A DNA stretch of 64,000 nucleotides from Chryseobacterium sp. OSA05B (GCF_019970065.1 NZ_JAHXYH010000001.1:558001-622000); one strand, 5' to 3'. Positions 34,660 through 42,252 are shown, numbered from the stretch's first letter. Made by a program: numbers and translations. Notes: generated by a model not told the origin, from the sequence alone.

Positions 34660-35669
34660 GAATTCAGCTTTTTGTCGTTAATATAATTTTTAAGATGAAA
34701 ATCAACACTCTCCTTCACAGGAACAAACTGATAATCAATCTCTTTTTTTATTTTATGATTGGAAATGGTGTTCAGAGATGATATGGATTCAATATTGGAT
34801 TTTGTGATGATTCTCAGCTTCGGAATCAGCCAACCGAAAAGGATATTGCCCAGTATTCCGAGATTTAACTGAAATTTTGAAAGGATTTTCGCTTCTTTCA
34901 GTCCAAGCTGTGAACGGATCTGTTTTCCAAGATCTGCATATCTTTTATTTTCGGATATCAGAATAAAACGTTCTCCGAAAGCATTCTTCTCCATCAGATC
35001 AATGGAAATCTTAGCTGCATCTCTTACGTCGATATAACTTGTTCCGCCGGAAAATGTAAAACCGTTCTTTTCAAAAGTAGGGAAAATATCTCCGCTGCTT
35101 TGTCCCCAGTTTCCGCTTCCGATGATCATTCCCGGGTTTACGATGATGGTATTTAAACCTTCGGCGGAAGCTCTCCACACCTCCATCTCAGCAAGGTGCT
35201 TTGAAATGGCATAGGCCGAGTGTTCTTCTTTAGGATTAAATTCAGAGCTTTCGTCCAATTCTCCGTTTTCGTTAAAAATATCCAGAACCGCAATAGTACT
35301 TATGTGGAGAAATTTTTTCACATCCGAGCCTTCACATGCAAACAGCAGATTTTCTGTACCTTTTACGTTGGTATGGTACATTTCTTTTTCATCATGAGGA
35401 TGGAAACTTACTTTAGCGGCACAGTGATAGACCTCATCTACCCCTTTTAATGCATTCTGCAGAGCATCGAGATCATCGAAATCTACGTCTATCCATTCAA
35501 TCTTACTGAAAAGATCATCAGGATTCTCTGTATAGAAACTGTAAGAATGCCTTACATCGTTTAAATTGCTGCCCGGTCTTTTGGAGGCACGCACGCTTTT
35601 CCCTTTTTTAAGAAGTTCCAAAACGATCACCCGTCCCAGGATTCCGGTTGCACCCGTTACAAAAATCAT
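34656..35669 (-). CDS. NAD-dependent epimerase/dehydratase family protein (extended SDR)
   Basis: The protein has 337 residues and a Rossmann fold: TGATGILGRVIVLELLKKGK (GxxGxxG at about 6-12) and the catalytic YAISK (Y...K, about 150-154, in HSAYAISKHLAEMEVW). WIDVDFDD and VYHCAAKVSFHP match the extended SDR pattern of sterol/dihydroflavonol reductase-like members. It overlaps the acyl-CoA synthetase gene by 4 bp, so a role in lipid or hydroxy-acid metabolism is plausible. The exact substrate is unknown. Confidence 0.87.
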   Translation of the reverse strand: MIFVTGATGILGRVIVLELLKKGKSVRASKRPGSNLNDVRHSYSFYTENPDDLFSKIEWIDVDFDDLDALQNALKGVDEVYHCAAKVSFHPHDEKEMYHTNVKGTENLLFACEGSDVKKFLHISTIAVLDIFNENGELDESSEFNPKEEHSAYAISKHLAEMEVWRASAEGLNTIIVNPGMIIGSGNWGQSSGDIFPTFEKNGFTFSGGTSYIDVRDAAKISIDLMEKNAFGERFILISENKRYADLGKQIRSQLGLKEAKILSKFQLNLGILGNILFGWLIPKLRIITKSNIESISSLNTISNHKIKKEIDYQFVPVKESVDFHLKNYINDKKLNS

Positions 35670-36050
35670 TAATTATTTACTTGATTGCTGACTAAAATAT
35701 GACAATATTTTCGATCCGGCAATTCTTCATTTTCCCGTAAGGATTTTATGAAAAACTGCTTATGCAAATTTGCAATTTTTAAAGCAGAATTCCGCTTAAT
35801 TTAACCAATATTATCATTTTGACAGACTTTAGATAATGTAACCACAAAAGGAGCAAAAGTTTTTTTGACACCAACGTTATTTTTTAAGTTCATGTATTTC
35901 GCATAGAAAGTACACTTAAGTTTTAGATAAAAATCAAAGATTTCATTTGTGGTGATAAAAAATCTGTGTAAAGTCAATAGTGAATTTTGCTTTGCAAGTA
36001 AATCGTCAATTAATGAAAATGTTTGATATAAAAACTTTCATTCTAATAGA
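35670..36050. repeat. Intergenic region with a degenerate repeat related to that at 32853
   Basis: 381 bp without a gene between the epimerase gene and the graspetide terminator. The word CCACAAAAGGAGCAAAAGTTT at 35842-35862 is the inverse complement (one indel) of AAACTTTGCTCCTTTTGTGG at 32853-32872, near the mvaD start. Other fragments (ACACTTAAGTTTTAGATAAAAATC, TCATTTGTGGTG) look like decayed copies of the same element family. Confidence 0.5.
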
Positions 36051-36053
36051 CAA

Positions 36054-36084
36054 AAAAGCCCTTCAGATTGACAAAAGGGCTTTT
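36054..36084 (-). terminator. Terminator of the graspetide ligase operon
   Basis: A 10-bp stem (AAAAGCCCTT at 36054-36063 and AAGGGCTTTT at 36075-36084) has an 11-nt loop and ends in a T run on the minus strand. It lies 24 bp after the stop of the MvdD-like ligase. Confidence 0.85.
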
Positions 36085-36107
36085 GATTATGAATGAGTGA
36101 TGATTTT

Positions 36108-37112
36108 TTATGCCATCACCATATTGTTTCTTCTTGGAGCTTTGTCGCAAAGAACGTCTGCGATACTTTTGGAAATCATATTGTCTTCCGTTAAATTATC
36201 CAGCCAGAAAAATTCACCTGCTGCATTGATTTCAATGAAATAATATTCGTCCTCAGGGGAAACAATGATGTCTATCGCACCGTAATCCACATTGTAAACA
36301 TCTAAAAGTTCAAGAAGTTTTGATTCAATATCTGCAGGAAGATCTGTTCTGACCCATTTTGTCAACAGATTAACACCGTCTTTTCTCCAGTCCACTTTAG
36401 CATCTTCAGACTGCTGAGAATCTATTTCAAATGCATAAACATCCTGTCCTACGATGGTAACACGGAGTTCTTTTTTCTTTTCTATTTTCTTCTGGAACTG
36501 CATCGGGCAATACACCAGTGTATCCAGTTCTTCAAGCTTATCTTCATTTACCACATTGGTGAAAACAACACTTTCCACACCGTCTTCGTAGATCGCAAAT
36601 CCGGTCTGCATTTTTGCCACTACATTCTGATGCTTAAGGATGAACTGTCTGGCTTCTTCAGGATTATTCGTCAGGCAGGTTTCAGGAATTTTAAGTCCTA
36701 ATTTAACCGCAATTTTCAACTGCTCTTCCTTGCTGTCCAGTCTTCTGTAAATACCCGGTTTACCCAGCGCATAAGCATCTACAGACTCTATAAACCCGAA
36801 AAGTGTGTTTCGGATCTCACCCATGGCAGCCCCGTAGAATTTTTTATCCAATTCTTCTTTCAAGCCGTTTCCGATATTGTAAGCTCTTCTGTACCAAACA
36901 GCAGCAATATCATCAAGACGGTACTTTTTATCTTTGGTCTCAAGGATACTTATCCATTCTCCATCCTGAAAAATGGTGGATAATTTGTTTTCTATAGGAT
37001 ACAGGTCTACATCGAAACGGATGACCTCGCAACCGTTTTTCTCTATGTATTCTGTTACTTTTTCAATTGAAAAATTATCTGCAGTATGCGTAATGATTAG
37101 TATTTTATTCAT
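36108..37112 (-). CDS. MvdD-family ATP-grasp RiPP maturase (graspetide ester ligase)
   Basis: The protein has 334 residues. It starts MNKILIITHTADNFSIEKV with RFDVDLYP at about 35, the usual N-terminal pattern of microviridin-type ATP-grasp ligases. AAVWYRRAYNIG and the ATP-grasp core (ELRVTIVGQDVYAFEI, DYGAIDIIVSPEDEYYFIEINAAGEFFW) follow, including acidic Mg-binding residues (D...E.N). Known for the family: MdnC/MvdD forms omega-ester bonds between Thr/Ser and Asp/Glu side chains and recognises a PFFA.FLE leader. The order (precursors, shorter ligase, then this one) matches the chryseoviridin cluster as I recall it, where CdnC installs esters. It overlaps the ligase before it by 8 bp. Confidence 0.9.
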   Translation of the reverse strand: MNKILIITHTADNFSIEKVTEYIEKNGCEVIRFDVDLYPIENKLSTIFQDGEWISILETKDKKYRLDDIAAVWYRRAYNIGNGLKEELDKKFYGAAMGEIRNTLFGFIESVDAYALGKPGIYRRLDSKEEQLKIAVKLGLKIPETCLTNNPEEARQFILKHQNVVAKMQTGFAIYEDGVESVVFTNVVNEDKLEELDTLVYCPMQFQKKIEKKKELRVTIVGQDVYAFEIDSQQSEDAKVDWRKDGVNLLTKWVRTDLPADIESKLLELLDVYNVDYGAIDIIVSPEDEYYFIEINAAGEFFWLDNLTEDNMISKSIADVLCDKAPRRNNMVMA

Positions 37113-38061
37113 GGGTATTGATTCTTTTTATAAGGTTATCGGCAATTTTTTCTGCAATGGGAAACCCAAGCTCGTTCTGAAGCATTCCCCATTCTCCCTG
37201 CGGATTTACTTCCAGGAAATAATATTCCCCGTCTTTCCCTCTGATCATGTCAATGGCTCCGATATACAGACCCATTTCTTGCATCATGGAAGCAAGACCA
37301 GACTTTATATGTTCCGGAAGTTCGTAGGCTGACCAGGTATAATCTCCCTGAGCCAGTCTCCAGTCTACATTCTCACTGTTGTTGATCTTTCCGGTAAAGA
37401 AATCTCCGGCTAAGTAGACAATTCTTAATTCATACGCTTTGTCAATGTAGGGCTGGAAGATCATCGGACAGTAAGCGATGTCTGAAATATTCTCCAGAGT
37501 ATCCTCTTCAATGATCATGGTGGAAATCAGATTTTCTCCGTTCATGGTCTTTGCCGTCAGGCTGTGAAGTTTAGCCACTGCTTTTCCTCCGCAGAATTCA
37601 TGAAAAAAAGCAGTAATCTTTTCTTCATCGTTGGAAAAAATGGTTTCGGGAATTGTAAGACCGCTTTCTTTGGCCAGTTTTAACTGCAGCATTTTACTTC
37701 CGTCGATCTTTCTTTCATTCTCAAAAGGATTGATCCATGGAATATTTTCCAGAACAGTAATCAGGTTGTAGCGAAGACTTGCGTATCCGCTCAGGAATAT
37801 TTTTCGGTACTCTTCATCCAGTTCTTCGGGCGTGTTTATTCCCCAGGCTTTTCTGTGCCATACAGCTTGAATATCTTTGGAATGTATGGCATTTCCGGAC
37901 TCATCTGTGAGTTCAAATGAATTTTCATTCACGCTGATCTTCTGAAAATGGTTCATACGGTCCGAATTCAGTCTGAACCATGGAATATTTTTGGAAGTAA
38001 GATATTCAAAAAAGATATCGATATTGTAAAAATCGTTAGAGTGGGTGATGCAGAGAATCAT
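37105..38061 (-). CDS. MvdC-family ATP-grasp RiPP maturase (graspetide ligase)
   Basis: The protein has 318 residues. MILCITHSNDFYNIDIFFEYL opens it, with FRLNSDRM, AVWHRKAWG, YELRIVYLAGDFFTGKI and a Mg-binding end YIGAIDMIRGKDGEYYFLEVNPQGEW. It is paralogous to the ligase at 36108. By gene order it corresponds to MdnB/MvdC (CdnB-like), which in microviridins closes the omega-amide between Lys and an acidic residue. It is separated from the last precursor gene by 82 bp that hold a strong hairpin terminator, so ligase expression is probably lower than precursor expression. Confidence 0.88.
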   Translation of the reverse strand: MILCITHSNDFYNIDIFFEYLTSKNIPWFRLNSDRMNHFQKISVNENSFELTDESGNAIHSKDIQAVWHRKAWGINTPEELDEEYRKIFLSGYASLRYNLITVLENIPWINPFENERKIDGSKMLQLKLAKESGLTIPETIFSNDEEKITAFFHEFCGGKAVAKLHSLTAKTMNGENLISTMIIEEDTLENISDIAYCPMIFQPYIDKAYELRIVYLAGDFFTGKINNSENVDWRLAQGDYTWSAYELPEHIKSGLASMMQEMGLYIGAIDMIRGKDGEYYFLEVNPQGEWGMLQNELGFPIAEKIADNLIKRINTHE

Positions 38062-38079
38062 GTGCCGCTTTTTATTAAA

Positions 38080-38107
38080 AAAGGAAACTTAATGGTAAGT
38101 TTCCTTT
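38080..38107 (-). terminator. Intra-operon terminator between graspetide precursors and ligases
   Basis: A 12-bp perfect stem (AAAGGAAACTTA at 38080-38091 and TAAGTTTCCTTT at 38096-38107, loop ATGG on the plus strand) is followed on the minus strand by a run of seven T. It lies between the last precursor stop (38144) and the first ligase start (38061), in the direction of transcription. Partial read-through would set precursor:enzyme ratio. Confidence 0.85.
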
Positions 38108-38143
38108 GATATGATTGTATTAATACGATTAATATTTTACGTC

Positions 38144-38371
38144 TTAATCTAATGGAATTGTTGGAGAGTCATCATCTCCGTCAGATGGATATTTCAGCGT
38201 ATGCATCATGTCATCTTTAGGAGAAGTTACCACGTCTACAGATGGTTTAGTGATCACATCTCTTTCAGGAATCGTGATGATACCACCGCCTTTTACTGTT
38301 TCAGGATCTTTCAATTGTTTTTCTAAGAATGACGCAAAAAACGGCTTCTTTTTTGAATTTTTGTCTTTCAT
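38144..38371 (-). CDS. Multicore graspetide (microviridin/chryseoviridin-like) precursor 3
   Basis: The 75-residue peptide has a leader with PFFASFLEKQ (residues 10-19), the recognition helix of microviridin-type leaders, and a GGG spacer at 28-30. Core-like units follow: TIPERD (33-38), TKPSVD (41-46) and TSPKDD (49-54), all Thr-x4-Asp with an 8-residue step, then the bicyclic-type core TLKYPSDGDDD (58-68), and an additional TIPLD (71-75) at the very C-terminus. KYPSD is the conserved microviridin core motif. The product is expected to be a set of ester-crosslinked peptides, possibly protease inhibitors. It is the last of three tandem precursor genes. Confidence 0.93.
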   Translation of the reverse strand: MKDKNSKKKPFFASFLEKQLKDPETVKGGGIITIPERDVITKPSVDVVTSPKDDMMHTLKYPSDGDDDSPTIPLD

Positions 38372-38422
38372 AATAATTTAGTTTTGGTTAAAATATATTT
38401 GTAATTTCTTGTATACAGAAAT

Positions 38423-38668
38423 TTAAATCACACCATCATCACCGTCAGAAGGATACTTCATAGTCACCAAAAGATCCTTGTTAGGACTTGTTACATGATC
38501 AAAGATCTGTGCTGTAACATTATCTTTTGAAGGGATAGTAATGGCATCGTTATCTGTGTCTGTGATAATTCCGGATCCTCCCTGAATGGTTTCCGGATCT
38601 TTGATTTGTTTTTCAAGGAATGAAGCAAAAAAAGGCTTCTTTTTTGAGTTTTCGTCTTGCATGGTCAT
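38423..38668 (-). CDS. Multicore graspetide precursor 2
   Basis: The 81-residue peptide has the leader motif PFFASFLEKQ at residues 12-21, then a GGSG spacer. Four Thr-x4-Asp units start at residues 36, 44, 52 and 60 (TDTDND, TIPSKD, TAQIFD, TSPNKD), an exact 8-residue period, and the terminal core is TMKYPSDGDD (69-78). Two in-frame Met codons (residues 1 and 3) are possible starts. The leader is nearly identical to those of the flanking precursors while the loop residues vary, as expected for a diversified substrate family. It lies 38 bp after precursor 1. Confidence 0.93.
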   Translation of the reverse strand: MTMQDENSKKKPFFASFLEKQIKDPETIQGGSGIITDTDNDAITIPSKDNVTAQIFDHVTSPNKDLLVTMKYPSDGDDGVI

Positions 38669-38706
38669 TGGGTTTTAGTTAAAAAAATATTTCGTTGTCA
38701 TGTTGA

Positions 38707-38952
38707 TTACAAGATTTCCAATTCTCCACCCTCATCACTGTCAGACGGGTACTTCATGGTTACCACCTGATCTCTTACAGGTAATGTAGCATTGTCAAGA
38801 AATGGTGATGTAGTGACAACATCTCTTGCCGGTACAGTAAGAACATCAGTAGTAGGTGTAGTAATTCCACCTCCCTGGATTTTCTCAGGATCATTAATTT
38901 GTTTCTCTAAAAATGAAGCAAAGAAAGGTTTTTTTGAGTTTTTCTTTTCCAT
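38707..38952 (-). CDS. Multicore graspetide precursor 1
   Basis: The 81-residue peptide is the first of the cluster. The leader has PFFASFLEKQ at residues 9-18 and GGG at 27-29. Core units: TTPTTD (31-36), TVPARD (39-44), TSPFLD (48-53, with an extra Thr before it) and TLPVRD (56-61), then TMKYPSDSDE (65-74) and an acidic tail. Each Thr-x4-Asp unit should give one ester macrocycle and the KYPSD unit a fused bicycle. The leader is positioned for binding to the MvdD-type ligase. No sequence similar to a transporter or protease gene is adjacent. Confidence 0.93.
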   Translation of the reverse strand: MEKKNSKKPFFASFLEKQINDPEKIQGGGITTPTTDVLTVPARDVVTTSPFLDNATLPVRDQVVTMKYPSDSDEGGELEIL

Positions 38953-39066
38953 AAGTTAATATATTTAGTTTTTTGAAAAACTAAAGTACAAAAATTTCAA
39001 TACGTGGGGAAATATTATCCTATTTTAAGAAAATTTTAACTAAATGATTGAATAGGCGGTATTTAA

Positions 39067-39846
39067 TTAATGTAAATCAAGAAATTCCTTCACAAAATTC
39101 GCGAAATCAACTGGATTTTCAGCCTGAACCCAATGTCCCGCATTTTTCACAGTAACAATTTTCGCTTTTGGAAACTGCTGTTTAATCCCGTATTCATCCT
39201 GTGGAAGGATATAATTTGACTTTTCGCCTGCAATAAATAAGGAATCCCCTTCGAAAACACCAAATTTTATGGCATTCGAAACAAATTCATTATATTTTTC
39301 AGATAAAGTTTTAAGATTAAACCTCCAGTTCAGTTTTTTATTGTCATCCCAATATAGGTTCTTGGCCAAAAACTGTATTGTAGATTTTTCAGGAATATAC
39401 TGGCTCAAAACCGTTTCTACCTCACCTCTTGAACCTACGGTATTGAAGTCTACCGTTTCAAGAGCCTTAATGATTCCCTGATGGTGCGGAGGATAAGCCT
39501 TTGGTGAAATATCTACCACGATCAGTTTATCTACCCTTTCCTGGTATTTCAAAGCAAACTGCATCACCGCTTTTCCACCCAAAGAATGTCCTAAAACATG
39601 AGCTTTCTGAATTCCGTAATGATCCATATAACGGGCAATATCGTCCGCCAGATCATCATGGGACATGCTGTCGGAATGAAAACTTCTTCCGTGATTTCTA
39701 AGGTCAATTAAGTGTACGGGAAGGTATTCACCTAAGTCTTTTCCAAAACTTCCCCAATTGTCCAGCATTCCAAACAGTCCGTGAAATACAAGAAGTGGCG
39801 TAACCGTAAGATTTTCGCCAAATATTTTTGAGTTTAAGATCTCCAT
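39067..39846 (-). CDS. Alpha/beta-fold hydrolase (YbfF-like esterase)
   Basis: The protein has 259 residues without a signal peptide. Motifs: LLVFHGLFGMLDNWGSF (oxyanion HG), DLRNHGRSFHSD, the nucleophile elbow VLGHSLGGKAV (Ser88), IVVDISPKAYPP and the terminal His in VKNAGHWVQAENP. The DxRNHGxS motif is characteristic of YbfF/esterase-type enzymes acting on short acyl esters or acyl-CoA. It lies upstream of the graspetide genes on the same strand, but 114 bp away, with no shared function apparent. Confidence 0.87.
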   Translation of the reverse strand: MEILNSKIFGENLTVTPLLVFHGLFGMLDNWGSFGKDLGEYLPVHLIDLRNHGRSFHSDSMSHDDLADDIARYMDHYGIQKAHVLGHSLGGKAVMQFALKYQERVDKLIVVDISPKAYPPHHQGIIKALETVDFNTVGSRGEVETVLSQYIPEKSTIQFLAKNLYWDDNKKLNWRFNLKTLSEKYNEFVSNAIKFGVFEGDSLFIAGEKSNYILPQDEYGIKQQFPKAKIVTVKNAGHWVQAENPVDFANFVKEFLDLH

Positions 39847-39854
39847 TTTTTTAT

Positions 39855-39945
39855 TTTAGAAATTAGAGGTTTGAAACTGGAAATTAGAGGTTGAATATTT
39901 ACAATGCATCTTCGACACAAACTTCCAGCCTCTAATTTCTAACTT
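39855..39945. repeat. Degenerate inverted repeat (gaaattagaggtt / cctctaatttc family)
   Basis: The arms AAATTAGAGGTTTGAAACTGG and GAAATTAGAGGTTG (39858-39892) face TTCCAGCCTCTAATTTCTAAC (about 39924-39944), forming an imperfect palindrome between the hydrolase and pdxJ genes. The same words recur at 40680-40861. Confidence 0.65.
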
Positions 39946-39950
39946 CTTTT

Positions 39951-40670
39951 TTACCATTTTGCCAAACGTTTCAGATACGCCTGAACCGTATTTTCAAGTC
40001 CCATATACAATGCCTCAGAAACCAAAGCATGGCCGATTGACACTTCAAGAAGATTCGGGATATGATCAGCAAAGTATTTTAAGTTTTCAAGGCTCAGATC
40101 GTGTCCTGCATTGATGCCCAAACCGAATTCTGTAGCAGCAACTGCCGTATCATAATAAGGTTTGATAGCTTGTTCTTTATTGGTCAGGTAATTTTTTGCG
40201 TAAGCTTCGGTGTACAGTTCTATTCTGTCGGCTCCTGTTTTTGCAGCATGCTCTACCAGTTCTGGCAAAGGATCAAGAAAAATAGAGGTACGGATTCCTG
40301 CGTTTTTAAATTCTGCGATAATTTCTGTAAGAAAATCTAAGTGCTTTTTGGTATTCCATCCCGCATTGGATGTAATAGCGTCGTCTGCATCAGGAACCAA
40401 TGTTACCTGCTCCGGTTTTACTTCCAGAACCATATCAATAAAAGAGCGGTGTGGATTTCCTTCAATGTTGAATTCAGTGGTTACTAACGGCTTCAGGTCA
40501 TAGACATCTTTTCTTGTGATGTGCCTCTCATCAGGTCTTGGATGGATGGTGATTCCCTGACCTCCAAATTCCTGAATTTTCACTGCTGCCTCCGTTACAC
40601 TTGGCGTTTCGCCTCCTCTGGCATTTCTTAATGTCGCAATTTTATTAATGTTTACGCTTAGTTTTGTCAT
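39951..40670 (-). CDS. pdxJ: Pyridoxine 5'-phosphate synthase
   Basis: PdxJ, 239 residues, is a TIM-barrel enzyme condensing 1-deoxyxylulose 5-phosphate and 3-amino-2-oxopropyl phosphate to pyridoxine 5'-phosphate. It opens LSVNINKIATLRNARGG, then ITIHPRPDERHI (substrate contacts), EFNIEGNP and QVTLVPDADDAITSNAGW, and ends LLEVSIGHALVSEALYMGLE, all diagnostic. Presence implies the DXP-dependent PLP route. It is flanked on both sides by repeats. Confidence 0.96.
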   Translation of the reverse strand: MTKLSVNINKIATLRNARGGETPSVTEAAVKIQEFGGQGITIHPRPDERHITRKDVYDLKPLVTTEFNIEGNPHRSFIDMVLEVKPEQVTLVPDADDAITSNAGWNTKKHLDFLTEIIAEFKNAGIRTSIFLDPLPELVEHAAKTGADRIELYTEAYAKNYLTNKEQAIKPYYDTAVAATEFGLGINAGHDLSLENLKYFADHIPNLLEVSIGHALVSEALYMGLENTVQAYLKRLAKW

Positions 40671-40679
40671 TCTTATTTA

Positions 40680-40861
40680 GATGTTAGATATAGAAGGTAG
40701 ATATTAGCTTTTGGGCTTACTTCTATATCACATTATTATTTATTTTTTTAGAGGTTAGATAGTAGAGGTTAGAAATTAGTTTTTGAGCCTACCTCTAGAG
40801 CCAGATCAAAATAAGCCGTCGAATCCTACTCACTTCTAATATCTAGCTTCTAACTTCTCCC
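40680..40861. repeat. Degenerate inverted-repeat block (ttagatattaga / tctaatatctagc family)
   Basis: The gap between pdxJ and the mechanosensitive channel gene is made of ATGTTAGATATAGAAGGTAGA and GAGGTTAGAAATTAG words in one orientation and CACTTCTAATATCTAGC TTCTAACTTC in the other. The arms form a long imperfect hairpin. It is the same family as 39855-39945. Confidence 0.65.
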
Positions 40862-42130
40862 CTAAACTTTAATACTCACCTGCATCACCTGAAGATCAAA
40901 TTCTTTTGAAGCTACCAGAAGATGGTCAAAAATATCAGCCTGGATCTGCTCAAAGTGATCCCATTTGGAATCATTCGCGAAGCAATATACTTCAAGAGGA
41001 AGCCCCTGCGGTGTAATATCGAGCTGGCGAACCATTCTGACTCCCTCCTGATCAATATCAGGATCATTTTCTATATATTTCTGTGCATAATACCTGAAAA
41101 CCCCAATATTTGTAAGTTGTCTTCCATTGATGGTTTTATCATTATGTTCCAGATTTTGTTTTTCTTTTTCTATCTCCAGTGTTTTCTGTTCCAGATAATC
41201 CGAAATCAGGTTAATTTCTTTTAAACGTTCGATATCTTCTACATTCAAAAATTTAAAAGAATTGATATTAAAATAAACAGATTTCTTGATTCTTCTGGTA
41301 TTGGATTCAGACATCACCTGCAGGTTTTTGATCTCTGTAGTCAACAAATCGTAGGTAGGAATTGTGGAAACGGTTTTATCAAAATTGGTGATCTTCGTCG
41401 TCAGAAGACTTATATCGGTAATATTCCCTTCAATGCTGTATTTTGGAATGCTTACCCAATCTCCCACCTTTAGGTTTTTAGAAGTAGCCACGTGAATCCC
41501 TGTTACAAAACCTAAAATTGTATCTCTGAAAACGAGGACCAGAACTGCAGTAATAGCTCCTAAACTCCCAACAATCGTCGTTCCTTTGATTCCGAATATC
41601 ACGCAGAGACCTACTACAGAAAAGATAAAAATCCCCAGAATCTTTACGGTTTCTGAAATCGCATTCAGCGCCATGATCTTGTAGAAGTCCTGTTTTATGG
41701 TGAAATAATACCTGAATCCAGTTAAAGATCTGTATAGCATTCCGGCAAGAATAAGCACGAGGCCTAAATTGATCGATCTGTTGATGAAAATATTGGTTTT
41801 AGGCAGTGCCGTTGCAGGAAATATGGAAGGATGTATTCCTCCTACCACCAAGAGCGCGGCAAAATGAGCTACCGAATTGGAGATCTTAGACTGATAAATA
41901 GATCGGATGATTGGATATTTCTCATCATTCCTAAAAAATCTGAAGACAAAATTGATTACAAATTTAAAAACAAAGTCAACAATTAAAAATACGGCACACA
42001 GCAGTCCCAGCTTGACAATAATGTGGACAATCCAATCCATTCCGCCGGGTGTAACCTGGCTGATATAGATGTAAAGCTGATCGCTTATTTCCTGTAAAAA
42101 ACTTTTAGTATCCTGTATCTCGTCTTTCAT
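40862..42130 (-). CDS. Mechanosensitive ion channel family protein (MscS-type)
   Basis: The protein has 422 residues. About five hydrophobic segments in the first 200 residues lead to the MscS pore and beta domain: GSLGAITAVLVLVFRDTILGFVTGIHVATSKNLKVGDWVSIPKYSIEGNITDISLLTTKI (several 20-residue blocks with the typical VGDWV motif, about 195-250), then TTEIKNLQVMSESNTRRIKKSVYFN. The larger cytoplasmic domain suggests a YbdG/MscM-like low-conductance channel. It would protect against osmotic downshock. A -7 box ends 5 nt before its ATG. Confidence 0.92.
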   Translation of the reverse strand: MKDEIQDTKSFLQEISDQLYIYISQVTPGGMDWIVHIIVKLGLLCAVFLIVDFVFKFVINFVFRFFRNDEKYPIIRSIYQSKISNSVAHFAALLVVGGIHPSIFPATALPKTNIFINRSINLGLVLILAGMLYRSLTGFRYYFTIKQDFYKIMALNAISETVKILGIFIFSVVGLCVIFGIKGTTIVGSLGAITAVLVLVFRDTILGFVTGIHVATSKNLKVGDWVSIPKYSIEGNITDISLLTTKITNFDKTVSTIPTYDLLTTEIKNLQVMSESNTRRIKKSVYFNINSFKFLNVEDIERLKEINLISDYLEQKTLEIEKEKQNLEHNDKTINGRQLTNIGVFRYYAQKYIENDPDIDQEGVRMVRQLDITPQGLPLEVYCFANDSKWDHFEQIQADIFDHLLVASKEFDLQVMQVSIKV

Positions 42131-42135
42131 TACAG

Positions 42136-42143
42136 CAAATTTA
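42136..42143 (-). promoter_or_regulatory. -7 box (TAAATTTG) of the mechanosensitive channel gene
   Basis: The minus strand TAAATTTG lies 5 nt before the ATG at 42130; no leader is expected. No -33 TTG at standard spacing. Confidence 0.5.
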
Positions 42144-42252
42144 TAAAATTAAGAATGATGATGTTACTATTGACAATCAATTTTCATCCCAAATATTCAA
42201 AAGGCTTCTGTAAATCTTCTTTTTTCCTATCTTGCATTGATAATTTTAAAGT

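Noticed and set aside
39855..40861. Possible CRISPR array (repeated words around pdxJ)
   Set aside because: Words are not of constant length or spacing, spacers are absent and copies are inverted; no cas genes are present.
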